From assembly GCF_038502225.1 (NCBI RefSeq), contig NC_091298.1, positions 32,599,295 to 32,663,294 on the forward strand: DNA of 64,000 nt, in the 5' to 3' direction. Numbering within the stretch: the stretch's first letter is position 1; each line of letters opens with the position of its first letter. The notes under the pieces were generated by a model. That model was not told where the DNA came from, searched no databases, and saw only the letters and a program-made list of their open reading frames with translations. The position numbers and the translations under genes were made by a program. Below are positions 22,925-35,409 of this stretch, in pieces. This DNA is from Cherax quadricarinatus. Its lineage: Eukaryota; Arthropoda; Malacostraca; Decapoda; Parastacidae.

Positions 22925-23866
22925 TCCTAACTTTATTTAGAAGCTAAGAGCTGCTTCTTACATCAGCACGAACATGATGCACACTCGAGTCATCCTAAAA
23001 ATAAATGATCTCAGGTGAAGTGATGTTCTGGAAAAGGATATAGTCAGAATGTAGTTGTTGCTTGCTGCCTGTCTTGTTGTGTGGAAGCTCACTTTTCGCT
23101 GTCCTCGGTATGGAGCCAAGTGTGGTACTTTGACAATATTGGGCTTGTAAGCAGTAAGGCCACCCACATCCCTCCTGTGTTGAAGGCACTGCTGAAATAA
23201 CAGATCTGTCCAGGCTGGGTCCAGTCGAAAGATGAGTCCTCTTGCTCTGTACTCTATTCTGTCAAGAATTCGCAGATGAGAGGGAGGGAGGAGGGGGGGG
23301 GGGAGCAATCCAAAAAAGTCAAGCATACTGAAGGTGTGAGCGTCCTTTGGTGTTGTACTGAATCTTGCAACCTCTCCTGTCAAGCAGATGCGAGATACGT
23401 CTAAGTACTGCAAGATTCATGGGAGTTTTGCTTGCAAGATTTTCAACGGGGTTCTTCATAGTCAGTCTGGAGTCAGATTTCACCCGGGTACCAACACTCT
23501 TCCAGTCATTCTTACCACTGCACCAACATTACCATCATGTTGCCTTGAGACAATCTTCATTTGTGTTTTCTCAGTAGTAAATGTGACCTGCTTACATAGC
23601 TGTAAGCTTGTGATTGATGTAACTTAGAGCAGCTCTACTATGGTATGTAAATATTATAGAACTGCTGTCTGCATATGCATGGGTTTCTGGGAAGAGATGA
23701 AGGTTATTGATGAAGACAATCCTTAACAATGTCCCAATCACACTTCCCTGTGGAACACTTGCACCAGTTGAGAACTAGTATTAGAGATCTACCCTGGAGG
23801 TAATCACTGAGGAGTCATAGTGCAGACCCGGGATTGTTCATAAAAGTTAAGCCATTCCATTTCCCC
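22925..23866 (-). pseudogene. LINE family gamma: RT to C-terminus fragment
   Basis: Read on the minus strand, the fragment gives SVPQGSVIG (about 23760), an AYADS sequence in place of the YADD catalytic box, a QVTFTTEKTQ-like segment, ISHLLDRRGCKI, LDRIEYRARGLIF (about 23250) and HRRDVGGLTAY. This order is typical of the RT palm/thumb and C-terminal tail of Jockey-superfamily LINEs. Frameshifts and the loss of an RT catalytic Asp make it defective. It lies immediately beyond another copy of the same family in the same orientation. Confidence 0.8.
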
Positions 23867-25125
23867 ATTGTTGAAGGCTTTGCTGAAATAACTGATCAAT
23901 CATCTTACTCGGTCCTTTATTCTGTCTAGAAGTCGTAGAGACCGTGGAGGTGGAGGGATGATAGCAGTCAGGCAATTCAGGAAGTGATGCATGTTCATGG
24001 TGTGAGAGCACCTCGTATAAAGCTTGGCAGCTTCTACTGTCGAGCAGGTACGAAATACCTTAGTTCTGTAAGTTTCTTGGCTTCTATGATTACATTATTT
24101 GCCACGTGATTCTTCATAGACATTTTTGAGTTAAATTTTACTAGTAGGATATCTACCTAATCACTGGGTTCTAACACTCTTACTTTCATTCTTACCACTG
24201 TTCCAGCATGGACATAATGCTGCCTAAATGCCATCATTATCATTTGTATTTTCTCTGAAGCAAATGTAACCTGCCATCGTTTTCTCCGGGATGATATAGC
24301 TGAAAGTTGGTGGGTGCTGTGCCTGAGATCAGCTGACATTTCCTGTCTGGCATGGGATTCTGGGATGAGTTGATGAAGGTCAGTGAAGCAGACATTCTTA
24401 ACAGTTGACCAAGAACACTTCCTTGTCAAACACTCACATCGATTGAGGGACTTGTTGATTTTGTCCCATTCAGACTTCCCTTGGAGATCTACCTTCAAGG
24501 TAATCACTAAGAAAGTTCAGTGCAGAACCAGAGATTCCAAGTGTCTGCAGTTTTGTTAAGAGTTCTAGGTATCATTCTCAGTCGACAGGATCTGCTATAT
24601 CCAGGGTTATTCCACAGCTGATTTCGGGTTCATTAAGAGACTGGTGCTACATAGTAATGAGGTTTAACAGGATATTAGCAGCAGAGCAACCTTTTCTGAG
24701 CCATCTTGACGGTCATAGAAAAGCGATTGATAGTCGAAGAGGCTCTCTTTCGCAGTGTGATTATTTCACGAATCTTGCCAGTGATTGACAGGAGTGACAC
24801 TGGTCTCTAGAATCTGATTTTTAATCTGCTCTTCCTATTTTAAGTATGGACTATATTTGCTTCTTGTCAGAAAGAAGGCTCATTATACTGTGCTATGCAG
24901 TGCTGATAAATGCGATCGTCAACTCTCATCCGGTACCTCAGATTTTCCTTGATCCAGGGACTGTATGGGCAGATATACCCTTGTGGCAGAGTTGTCACAT
25001 CTGACATCTTTGACATAGTTCTTGCAGCTAGCAAAGGAAGTTTCGTAACTGAATCAGGAGCTTGCATCTTGGCAGCAGAGTGTTGGGCGAAAGGTCTGTT
25101 TTTTTTAATTGCTAGTAAAGACAGT
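23867..25125 (-). pseudogene. LINE family gamma: second RT fragment, tandem with the first
   Basis: On the minus strand: PVSLLSITGKI near 24810, then DLHQLIPESHA (about 24360), RRKRWQVTFASEKIQ (about 24270), VDILLVKF (about 24150) and an SRQNKG-like C-terminal segment (about 23930), where it joins the adjoining copy. Conserved catalytic boxes are mutated (ESHARQ replaces the AYADD region). The segment nearest 25100 probably precedes the RT but is too decayed to name. Multiple stops are present. Confidence 0.72.
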
Positions 25126-27080
25126 CCTATAGGGGAAGACGAACCAGCAAGATTGGACATTGTTTTCACCCTCAGTAGCTCAGACATCGATGACATCACA
25201 TATGAAAGGACCCAGGAAAATAGATTAGTCGACGAGCCAGAAACGAGTATGCACAGATAAGGAGGGAGGTCCAGCGGCAGTGCGAAAACGACATAGCATC
25301 GAAAGTCAAGTCTGACCCGAAACTACTTTACAGCCACATCTAGAGGAAGACAACAGTCAAGGACCAGGTAATCAGGCTGAGGAAAGTAGGTGGGAACTCA
25401 CAAGAAACGACCGAGAAGTGAGGAGCTCAACACGAGATTTCAGGAAGTATTTACAATGGAGGTAGAAGGGACACTGGAAAGACAAAACAGAGGGGTACAC
25501 CAACAAGGGATATACCAAGAAGTGTTGGATGAAATACACACAACCGAGGAGGAGGTGAAGAAGCTAAGTGACCTTGATACCTCAAAGGCGGTGGGACCGG
25601 TCATCTCTCTGTGAGTCCTTAGAGAGGGAACAGAGACACTGTGTGTGCCACTAACCACAATCTTCAACACATCCCCTGAAACTGGGCAACTACCTGAGGC
25701 ATGGAAGACGGCAAATGTGATCCCCATCTTTAAGAAAGGGGACAGAAACGAAGCACTAATCTATAGACCAGTGCCACTGACGTGTATAGTATGCAAAATC
25801 ATGGAGAAGATTATCAGGAGAGTGGTGGAGCACCTTGAACGGAACAAGGTTATAAACGACAGCCAGCACGGATTCACGGAAGGCAAATCCTGTGTCACAA
25901 ACCTACTGGAGTTTTATGACAAGGTAAGTGAAGTAAGACATGAGAGGGAGGGGTGGGTCAATTGCATTTTCTTGGAATGCAAGAAGGCCTTCGACACAGT
26001 TCCTCACAAGAGATTAGTGCAGAAGGTAGAGGATCAATCACGTATAACAGGAAGGGCACTGCAATGGATCAGAGAATACCTGACAGGGAAGCAACAGCGA
26101 GTCATGGTACGTGATGAGGTATTACGGTGGGCGCTTGTGACGAGCGGGATCCCACAGGGGTCAGTCCCGTGGGATAACATGACGGAAGGGATAGACTCAG
26201 AAGTGTCCATATTTGCAGATGATGTGAAGTTAATGATGAAAATTAAATCAGATGCACACCAGACAGGTCTGCAAAGAGACCTGGATAGGCAGGACGCTTG
26301 TTCCAGCAACTGGCTTCTAGAATTTAACCCTGCCAAACGCAAAGTCATGAAGATCGGGGAAGGACAAAGAAGACCGCAGAGTATAGGCTAGGCGGCCAAA
26401 GACTGCAAACCTCACTCAAGGATAAAGATCTGGGGATGAGTATAACACCGAGCACGTCGCCGGAAGCCCACATCAACCAAATAACTGCTGCAGCATATGG
26501 GCGCCTGGCAAACCTGAGAATAGCGTTCCGATACCTCAGTAAGGAATCGTTCAAGACTCTATACACTGTGTACGTTAGGCCCATGCTGGAGTACGCAGCA
26601 CCAGTTTAGAACCCACACCTGGTCAAGCACGTCAAGAAATTAGAGAAAGTGCAAAGGTTTGCAACAAGGCTGGTTCCAGAGCTAAGGGGAATGTCCTGTG
26701 AAGAAAGGTTAAAGGAAATCGGTCTGATGACAGTGGAGGACAGGAGGGTCAGGGGTGACATGATAACGACATACAAAATACTGCGTTTCTCTGTCCCATC
26801 TATAGATGGGACACAGAAACGAGGAGTCACAACTGGAAGTTGAAGACTCAGATGAGTCAAAGGGATGTTAGGAAGTATTTCTTCAGCCACAGAGTTGTTA
26901 GGAAGTGGAATAGTCTGGCAAGTGATGTAGTGGAGGCAGGAACCATACATAGTTTTAAGACGAGGTATGATAAAGCTCATGGAGCAGGGAGAGGGAGGAC
27001 CCAATAGTGGTCAATGAAGAGGAGGGGCCAGGAGCTGAGCCTCGACCCCTACAACCACAATTAGGTGAGTACACACACAC
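25126..27080 (+). pseudogene. CR1-like LINE family alpha, copy at 25.1-27.1 kb
   Basis: It begins inside the endonuclease (EDEPARLDIVFTLSSSDIDDI, about 25135) and then jumps over the SDH region to the linker at 25225. The RT is open in one frame at 25645-26391: YRPVPLTCIV (25762), SCVTNLLEFYDKV, ECKKAFDTVPHKRL (25975), TSGIPQGSVP (26140) and IFADDVKLM (about 26208). About ten residues are missing just after QGSVP. The C-terminal segments (NLRIAFRYLSKESF, then PELRGMSCEERL) follow in shifted frames. The 3' UTR ends AATTAGGTGAGTACACACAC. The RT motif is intact but the element is inactive. Confidence 0.9.
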
Positions 27081-27264
27081 TCGCACACACATTAACTTTC
27101 AAATCTTTGCAACATATTCACTTTAAGCCAGCAAATAGAGACCATAAGACTGGAAAATATTCTTGACATTATTTCAGTAATAATGATAATCTCGTACCAA
27201 ATATAATAGCATCAAAGGTAATACAGTTGGATTAAAACATAACAGAAGTACAGATACGAATGCG
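27081..27264. other. No recognised feature
   Basis: Short AT-rich gap between two LINE fragments. Confidence 0.5.
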
Positions 27265-28340
27265 CAGGGCTTCTGACCAGCAAAATGAGATCAGTTATGA
27301 TGGTGCCTTCACCAAATTCAACTTTAATAACAGAAACATCCAGTGGGATCATATTAACTATGTCCTAAGTTAAAAAATGCTGGGAAGATTCGGACTTTTG
27401 CTTAGAAATTACTATCTCTTTGGTACTGGAGGTATGCTCAAGGCACCGTCACCGAAGAACAAAGAAGAGATGATGTAAACTAGAGAGAAACGCTCCCTCC
27501 ACAGGCGAAGGCGAAGAATCACAGAGACTACTCAAAGAAGCCAGTCTATCTGAAATACAAAGAGAGAGAGAGACACTGGCCAGAAAAATAGAAAATATCG
27601 AAATTAAACTTGAGGAATCATAAAGGAATCAAAAAACACAAGAACTTAAAGCAATAAATGAAACTGAAAGAAACCCAAGATATTTTCTTTCTTATGCCTT
27701 ATCTAGGGCAAAAACTACATCCAGTACAGGGCTCTAGCTGAAATGAGATGGGATTTACACAAATGACAGCAATGAAATGAGCGAGATACTGAAGTCTCAG
27801 TATGACTCAGCGTTTAGTGAGCCGTTATTCAGTCAAAGAGTCGACAGTCTAAATTAATTTTTTATGGTTAATTCCAGAATTTCTGATATAAACCTAACAC
27901 CTGCCCCAGACTCGTGGAACTCTGTTTTCACCAAGAAACCCTTTTCACTTGTCTGAAATATTCTATGGAGAAGGAGCATAGATACAGGGGTCATCCAACA
28001 GTTACTAAAAACAACGGACATAGCCCCATTCCCCAAAGGTGGCAATAAAACAATTGCAAAGAATTACAGACTAAAAGCACTAACGTCCGACATCATAAAA
28101 GTCTTTGGAAGGGTTCTAAAAAGCAAGACAGCCAACCACCTGGACACCCATCAATTGCACAACGCAGGGCAGCATGTGTTTAGAACAGGTCACCCCTGCC
28201 TCTCACAATTACTGGATCACTATGACATGGTTTTGGATGCACTGGAGGACAAACGAAATGCAGTAGTATACAAAGACTTTGCGAAAGGCTTCAACGAGTG
28301 TGAGCATGGTGAACACCATTTTAAATCTGCTAAAAAAAGA
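27265..28340 (+). pseudogene. LINE family delta: pre-RT and RT fragment
   Basis: The segments ASLSEIQRERETLARKIENIE (about 27533), NPRYFLSYALSRAK (about 27672) and an AKNYRLKALTSDIIKVFGR block (about 28055) are followed by FRTGHPCLSQLLDHYD (28181) and YKDFAKGFNECEHG (28270). These correspond to the RT stretches normally read as NYRPIALTS, GFRxGxSCLSQL and LDFAKAFDxVDHG. It is a LINE family different from alpha, beta and gamma. It has several stops (27844 region) and is cut off after RT motif A. Confidence 0.78.
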
Positions 28341-30364
28341 GTGATAGTCACCTATTTCTATGGTTCTTCCTGTAAGTTATGTTACCTGAAAACCATGTGA
28401 AGAAATGTCTTTATTCCTGAATACTACTAGACCAAATTTCCCATATATTCTTTATTGAATATTGGTATTTTTATATTTTTTACTGTATTAGTTCTCTTGC
28501 TCTCTATATGTATTCTTCTGAAGGCATTTAATTTAATTTCTCATTCAGTTTTTAGAATAGTGATGGCAGCTTTATTACTCGTTTATCTTCTTCGTTTTTC
28601 TTCTGCACCTCTAAACTGATATCTGCCCTCTTACCCTCTTTTATTTTTCTTTTTCTCTTCTTCCAATTGCAGTGTACGTTTATCCATTACACTCGTTCCT
28701 TGCATTGACTAACTCTGTTACCACAATTATGTCCTCCAATCCCTTTTGGATTCTGTACCCTGTTCTGTTTTTTTTTTCATCTTTCTCGTTTCTTTATAGG
28801 AATGTATGTCATCAACCTGGACCGTTGTGGTGTAGCTCTTAACTTCAGTCTTCGTTAAAATTCGTAATTAAATAAAACGACATATACTGAATCTTTCGAG
28901 CCTATTCAGATTCAACTTGTAATTCTTAATTCTTTATCAGAATCAAAATGTTTCCAACAATCGTTGTCACAATTTACTTTCATCTTTGACTAATTCTGAT
29001 GAATGCACAGTTAATTATGTGAAAGTATCGAGCATGACCGCTCATTATCTTCGACATAACTCTCAAGTAAACACAATACCTAAGTTAAGGCTGTAAATAC
29101 AATTTCCCAGAATTCATCTGTACCTATATAGTTTCCCATCTCTTCTGAGTTTCACACACCACTAGCTCCGTGCAGCAGCCACTGCCACAGAACCAGTCTC
29201 GAATAAAATTTGCATTTCATTTATTTTACATCTGCTGCCAATATACAATTTTCTTTAAGCAGCTGCTTCTCCTCCGCTGAACAGTAATCAGGTACAGTTT
29301 CTCTAGTAAAAATGATATGCTGCTGCCATGATGTCAAAACGTTCCGTTTGAAATGACAAAAATGTGTTCGTGAATAAATATGTTATTTGTTATTTACTCC
29401 AAACCTTGTGAAGCAGAGTAACCAATCATTACTGAAATTAATTTTACTAAATGTAGCTTATATATTCCCATTATTTTAATTTTACCTTACTAGACATAAG
29501 TGTTGGCAGTATCGCAGGTCCGTTCACAAAATTCATTCTCTAATTATGAGAATCGACTGCTGACATCATTAAGTTAACTCCTATTCCGTCACCATCACTC
29601 ATTCCACCGAAACTCTTTACATACTATGATGGTATTTAGAGTTTAGGTTGGATTTATCTGGAAAATAGTGAAATTTTTGCCCATTATTATGAGGACTTGC
29701 ATACCGTACATTGCTACCACTGCAGTAACATCCCTGGACTTCTTCGGATGGTACTTGAGTATCAACCAGCAGATTGGCAGCTGCTTATAGCCAGCTCCAT
29801 CAGAAACTTGAAATGTTTCTTATTGCACATTGGTAACCAGTATGCACCTCTTCCAAGTGTTAGAATGTATTACATGATTTTTGACTTTTGCCTGATTTAA
29901 AAATAATTTCAGAGCGATTTCTAAGTTAGCTCCGCCTGATAAATATATTTATAACATCTTTTATGTTTTTCAGTGATATACCAGATTTATAAAAAACTCG
30001 AGGCAATCAAGCAAAACTGATGACATATTCGGAATTAGCACCACAAACTTACCCTAAAATCGGTGTAATATCATTGGCCAGAAAATGACTGTTGACCAGT
30101 GAGTTACTGAAATAAGTCTAAAACTAATTTAAACCTGTTAGCGTAAATCACAATAACGTTGTTATTGTAATGTTGAATACAGATTATTCATCAAATTTGT
30201 CACGGTAGCAAATTAAATTAATATGAGAAAGTTCTAATCAGACTAATCAGACTACTCTCATTGTTTGATACCCATCAGGTTATTGCCACATTCTCCAGCT
30301 GCTGTAACACTACTCTCAAAGTTTGGGCGTTCTAGTAGGGCTGAACCTTCAAGTTGTTAAAGTC
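28341..30364. other. Unassigned AT-rich sequence
   Basis: No convincing gene, RNA gene or repeat boundary. The 67-codon plus frame at 29697-29900 shows no domain or supporting context. Confidence 0.55.
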
Positions 30365-30578
30365 GGTGGCCACTAGCACATGTATTGATCCTGCAACCTA
30401 CACAAGAACTGGATCCAGTCACAAGTACAGGTATTGATCCTGCTACCAACACAAGAACTGGATCCAGTCACAAGCACAGGTATTGATCCTGATACCAACA
30501 CAAATACTAGCCTCTGCCACCAATAAAAGTACTGGACTCTTCCACCAACACAAGTACTGGATCATGCCACCAGGACAC

Positions 30579-30624
<46 letters not shown>

Positions 30625-31030
30625 TATATCTTTACTACAAGTACATATACATGGCATACAGACCTAGCCCTAGCTGACATCAATGACATTCTACTATACA
30701 GAAAATCCCTTGTTATGCTGAGCAATTCGGGCATATTAGGTCAGTGTCCCAGGATGCGACCCGCACCAGTCGACTAACACCCAGGTACCCATTTACTGAT
30801 GGGTGAACATGGACAACAGGTGTAAAGAAACACGCCCAATGTTTCTACCCTGGCTGGGAATCGAACCCAGACCCTCGCCGTGTGAAGCGAGAGTTTTAGC
30901 CACCAGGCTACGAACACTAGTAGTAGATCATGCCACCAGCTCGGGTATTGATCCTTCTACCAGCACAAGTACTGGATCATACCACTGGCAAGGTACAGAT
31001 CCAGCAACGAGCACAATCTGTCACAGTCGT
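30365..31030. repeat. Degenerate minisatellite (CACAAGTACTGGATCATGCCACCA-type, about 24 bp)
   Basis: Imperfect units alternate ACAAGTACTGGATCC, TATTGATCCTGCTACCA and similar phrases at 30370-30580 and resume at 30917-31020. The interruption is the SINE at 30583-30916. Confidence 0.8.
30583..30916 (-). mobile_element. tRNA-derived SINE with (ATT)n tail
   Basis: On the minus strand it starts with a tRNA-like head, GTAGCCTGGTGGCTAAAAC (A-box region), TTCACAC in the anticodon-loop position and GGGTTCGATTCCCAG (B-box region) at about 30860-30916. An internal body follows (CCTGGGTGTTAGTCGACTGG), ending in an (ATT)n tail at 30583-30623. The anticodon-like CAC suggests a tRNA-Val ancestor, but the loop has one extra base. 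It lies inside the minisatellite. The flanking GGACAC/GAACAC may be an imperfect target duplication. Confidence 0.85.
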
Positions 31031-32444
31031 TTGCCTTCTCTGATTATTGTCAACTACTAACTCAGCGTCATTTGTTTTCATTAGTGACTAACATACTTTT
31101 TAACACCAACCCGCTATATATTTTTGGTTCTCTTCACTTTATCATACGCACTTGAGGAAAGAGATCGTTACAACCCAGCTCAGTGGACGGTCCAACATCT
31201 CTTGATCAAATGTCAAGTTAATCAGAGATTAGGCTATCTTTTTAAAACTCCTTGTATCCTTGACTCCCTTATTTTGTTAACCTTCTCTCTGAGGATCCCA
31301 CTTATGCTGTAGACGTCCTCCACGCCTTCTTAAGGAATTGTTCTGAGAAATCAGTTTTTAGCCCTACATCCTTTTAGGTGATTAATGCTGAAACCAAGAA
31401 AAAACAAAACAGCATAAGTGACAGTGTTAAGTTTAGGAAGAGACCTGTTTCATTATCGTCTTCGGAGATTTATCATCGCTGAGACAGTGACGAATAACTT
31501 CATCAGCAATAGGAAGATCCTGTACTGTATTATTTAGGTGAAATTAAAGAGTACATATCTTATTGTTCATACATATATATTTAGTTATTTATCTAAAGGT
31601 AGTTTAGTGGAAGATCTTTAATCTCAACCAATCGAACCCAGGTTCGATTCCCGGGCTGTAGAAAATATAGTGTTCTCACATGTGTTACTTCTCTTCACCT
31701 AACATGGGCAGTACAGATGAAGAAAATTTCCTGTTTTCATCTTTTTCACATTCAGGAAACCAATTTTTCAGTCTTTTAACCAGAACGATTCCACAATGTA
31801 CTCTGTATGCAAAACCGTTTAACAAGTCCTCACTATTCACTGTGGGAATACAAATTTAACTACCACACGCTAAAATCTTTGGCTGTATGAATAATTCCAG
31901 TGTTTGTGTTGGGCTGGTGAGTAATGTGTTGGTGCTGGTGGGAGAGGGAGAGCAACATTTACCTGGCTTATCGCCTCGTTGGAGTAGATTATAGAACACC
32001 ATTGTGTGAGAAATTATGTGGGTGAATATCACATGAACAATCCTGAATTAATATTTCACACACATAACTGGGGAGAACTCCGGCACGACTTAAACAGATT
32101 ACACTTGCTGATGCTAGTTATACCTTGGAGACAAGTGAGACTAGCAACAGTAGGTTACAACTCCTTCGATGTCGTTCGATGCCTACCTTCTTAGCTCCTA
32201 TTAACACCCCATCGATACCTTAAATTATTTGAAGATATAGTTCTTGAAATTATTCAAGGAAATACTTCAAGCCATTAACACAGGCTGTATTAAATTTGAT
32301 TGTGGACTGTATATATTCAGGATTAATTATTGGGCTTGACAAATTTTATATAATTTGTTGGTATCTGATTATGTATATGACACAGTTCCAATAATTGAAA
32401 CATAAGTTACGTAGTTTCAATTACAAAAATGTGAAATATTTTTT
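31031..32444. other. Unassigned sequence with a tRNA-like B-box scrap
   Basis: No coding feature is recognised. CCCAGGTTCGATTCCCGGG at about 31637 resembles a Pol III B box and may be a remnant of a tRNA-derived SINE; no A box or tail was found. Confidence 0.45.
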
Positions 32445-32995
32445 ACTTTTTTTTTTATTAACACATCGGCGATTCCCACCAAGGCAGGGTGGCCCGTAAA
32501 AGAAAAAACTTTCATCATCATTCACTCCCTCACTGTCTTGTCAGAGGGGTGCTTTACACTACAGTTTATAAAACTGCAACAGAGTGTAGACACTGTGCTT
32601 CCCATCTCCAGGACTCAAGTCCGGCCTGCCGGTTTCCCTGACTCCCTTCATAATGTTACTTTGTTCACACTCCAACAGCACGTCAAGTATTAAAAACCAT
32701 TTGTCTCCATTCACTCCTATCAAATACGCTCACGCATACTTGCTGGAAGTCCAAGCCCCTCGCAGAGAAAACCTCCTTTACCCCGTCTCACCAACCTTTC
32801 CTAGGCCGACCCCTACCCCGCCTTCCCTCCACTACAGATTTATACACTCTCGAAGTCATTCTGTTTCGTTCCATTCTCTCTACATGTCCGAACAACCTCA
32901 ACAACCCTTCCTCAGCCCTCTGGACAACAGTTTGGCAATCCCGCACCTCCTCTTAACTTCCATACCAAATTGTGGTATTGATGATGTATCCTAAC
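32445..32995 (-). pseudogene. RTE-like LINE 3' end with poly(A) tail
   Basis: Reading the minus strand, FGHVERMERNRMTSRVYKS, then EGRRGRGRPRKGW (about 32820), match the conserved last ORF2 codons of RTE-type LINEs (GHVxRM...GRRGRGRP). The 3' UTR continues to GCCGATGTGTTAATAAAAAA, a poly(A) tail seen as poly(T) at 32449-32460. The frame is closed by a stop right after the GRP block, and the copy is 5'-truncated. Confidence 0.78.
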
Positions 32996-34163
32996 GCCTC
33001 TCTATCGGTAGGCAACTACTATTGGTCAATAAATAGTTACATTACCTGTATTTAGATTTAATTCATCCTGGGAAGTGTACATGACATATTTGATGATACA
33101 AGTGGTGGGCAATATAGATGCTCCAGGAACAGTTCAAGTTTTCATTCGGATCATCTTTATTTTGATAGTTTCACTTTGCATCTGGATCCTTTCGGTACAC
33201 ATGAAAATCACATATTATATAGAACGCTACATTTGCCGAAGCTATATCTATCGGCGTAGATTAAATGAGATTAACTCTCCACAAATTCCCGGTCCGTTTT
33301 GCATTACTCCGCCATTTTCGTTGCTTTCCCTAACATTTTCTCTACCAATACATCTTTCCAATTAATTTAATAACACTTACAGGTGTGTTCTACATTTTCA
33401 TTATTGAAATATATAATTTCCTCTAATGTACAGTACTTTTCACATATTCAACTCCTTACAGAATATAAGGAAATAATAGAGAATATTAGTTCCCATGTCA
33501 CAGAATATCTTTTAAAAATCACAGAAGATACAGACCTACACAATTTCAGAAAAAAACATTTTTATCCCCATCAATTCTTAACACAGATTACAGAAAAATT
33601 GTAAAAAAAAAAATAATTCCACACTTGGCATAAAACAGAAAAAAGTAAGTTATAAGAAAAAACACAGTAGAGTTAATGGGTATAAGGGAGGGAAGGTAGG
33701 AGCGACGGCCACTAACCAGGTGACAATGTTTTAGAAAACTTAAGAGAATTGTTACTCTGACAGGATTTTCTTTATTGCACCGGAAGTCTCCCAGAAAGAA
33801 ATGATGACCTAAAACAGGCAGTGCATAATATACACTATTCATTCAACGACTGTTTTATCACACTGTTTTATCACAGTTTCAGTGAGCCACTAACAAACAT
33901 CATCACTACACCTCCATCAAAGTTGACTCACTCTGCTTTTTACCTGAAGGATCAAAGTTTAAAAAGTTTCTAGTAGTTTTATAATAGGGCTGTATTTTAA
34001 TTTTTATTGATTGGAACACTTGGCTGCCGCCCACTCACTTCATACCATCTTTGAACATAACTAACCTGGCTCTAACATTTATTTTTGTTTTTGTATTAAA
34101 TAGTATTACATATACAAATGATATTAGTTATCTATATGTATAATCAAAGAGGGAAATAGACAT

Positions 34164-34165
<2 letters not shown>
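32996..34165. other. Unassigned AT-rich sequence
   Basis: Short frames at 33075-33365, 33383-33604 (plus) and 33588-33842 (minus) have no recognisable domain and AT-driven composition. No repeats were identified. Confidence 0.5.

Positions 34166-34169
<4 letters not shown>

Positions 34170-34244
<75 letters not shown>
34170..34244. repeat. (TA)n microsatellite, left border of M2
   Basis: TA tract abutting the start of the inverted-repeat element at 34245. Confidence 0.95.
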
Positions 34245-34245
<1 letters not shown>

Positions 34246-34631
34246 GTCGTGCCGAATATGTAAAACTCGTCAATTATCAAGAACTCATTTAAAATTAAGT
34301 CCTTTCAAAAATATTCTCTTATACGTTTAAAGATAGATTTTTTTCATTAATGTTAAAGTAAAAAATTTTAATTTTGCACCAAAAGAATCTTAGAAAACTT
34401 ACCTAATCTTATTATAACAAGAGCAATTTATTTTAGCCAAACCCAACTTGATATATTTTAGATTTGTTTACAATAATTTATTACCAAACAAACACAGTGA
34501 AATTTATTTTTTTTCGTTAGGTTCAGAATGATTTTGGCGAAATTATTGCATACACAAATTTTCGCTTGTCCTATATGGCAAGATGAGCGTTGCTATTTAA
34601 GCCAAGATAGCAAGTTCTGCCTATTCGGCAC

Positions 34632-34635
<4 letters not shown>
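34245..34635 (+). mobile_element. 390-bp inverted-terminal-repeat element, copy M2
   Basis: Same 14-bp termini as M1 (TGTCGTGCCGAATA and its complement) and about 391 bp long, with scattered substitutions. The left flank is (TA)n, but the right end passes directly into (CA)n (CGACACACAC). Confidence 0.85.

Positions 34636-34721
<86 letters not shown>
34632..34721. repeat. (CA)n then (TA)n between two opposed M elements
   Basis: A CA tract to about 34709 followed by a short AT tract separates M2 (plus) from M5 (minus). Confidence 0.95.
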
Positions 34722-34724
<3 letters not shown>

Positions 34725-35060
34725 TGTGCTGAATAGTTAGGCTTGCGATTTTGGCTTAAATAGCAATGCTCTTCTTGCCGAATAAGGCAAGCGAAAATTT
34801 GTGTATGCAGTAATTTCGCAGAAATAATTTTGAACCTAACGAAAAAAATTTCCATTGTGTTTGTTTATTATTAAATTATTGTAAACTTATCTAAAATATA
34901 TTTAGTTGGATTATGCTAAATTAAATTGCACGTGTTATAGTAAGGTTAGGTAAGTTTTCTAAGGTTCTTTCGGTACAAAATAATTCATTTTTACATTAAC
35001 ATAAATTAAAAATGTATCTTTAAATGTATAAACGATATATTACATATTATATTCGCCGAT
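34722..35060 (-). mobile_element. Inverted-repeat element M5, diverged and shortened, opposite orientation
   Basis: TATTGTGCTGAATAG at the start is a diverged form of the terminal repeat. The inner sequence (GCTTAAATAGCAATGCTC, CGAAAATTTGTGTATGC, TTTTGAACCTAACG) is the reverse complement of the M2 body. The far end, near TTCGCCGATA, is degraded and a stretch of about 50 bp is missing. Confidence 0.75.
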
Positions 35061-35283
35061 AGGTGTCCAGTGGTGAGGAAGGTGTCCCCTGCTCATGCTC
35101 TATAATAATTGCGTGTTGTATGGGATTAAGAGGACAAAAATTAATATTTCTCTGAAGCCTACACTGTTTCCTGTTCATCTGTACTTGCATGAAGATGTCA
35201 CTGTAAGATAAGAAACTGGTGCAGGACACGTTCAGTGCAGTGCTTTTGAAGAACAAAAAGGCACACTGCCTTGACAGGAACAA

Positions 35284-35409
35284 TACACATATAACCCACA
35301 CATGGGAGACAGAAGCTTACGACGACGTAGCGATCCGACTTGGACCATTTACAAAGTCACAGAGTGACTTTGTAAAGATTCTCTATCGTATATACGGGTT
35401 ATTTGTGTA
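35284..35409. repeat. Two nested inverted repeats (possible Penelope-like terminal remnant)
   Basis: Outer arms TACACATATAACCC (35284-35297) and GGGTTATTTGTGTA (35396-35409) pair with one mismatch. Inner arms TTTACAAAGTCAC (35348-35360) and GTGACTTTGTAAA (35364-35376) are perfect, around an AGA loop. The intervening GCTTACGACGACGTAGCG recalls decapod repeats I loosely associate with Penelope-like elements; this is unverified. Confidence 0.6.

Noticed and set aside
30850..30916. Functional tRNA-Val gene
   Set aside because: The tRNA-like head lacks a clean cloverleaf, has an extra anticodon-loop base, and is followed by a SINE body with an (ATT)n tail.
33075..33365. 96-codon hydrophobic ORF
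   Set aside because: AT-driven composition, no recognisable domain, and no neighbouring gene structure.
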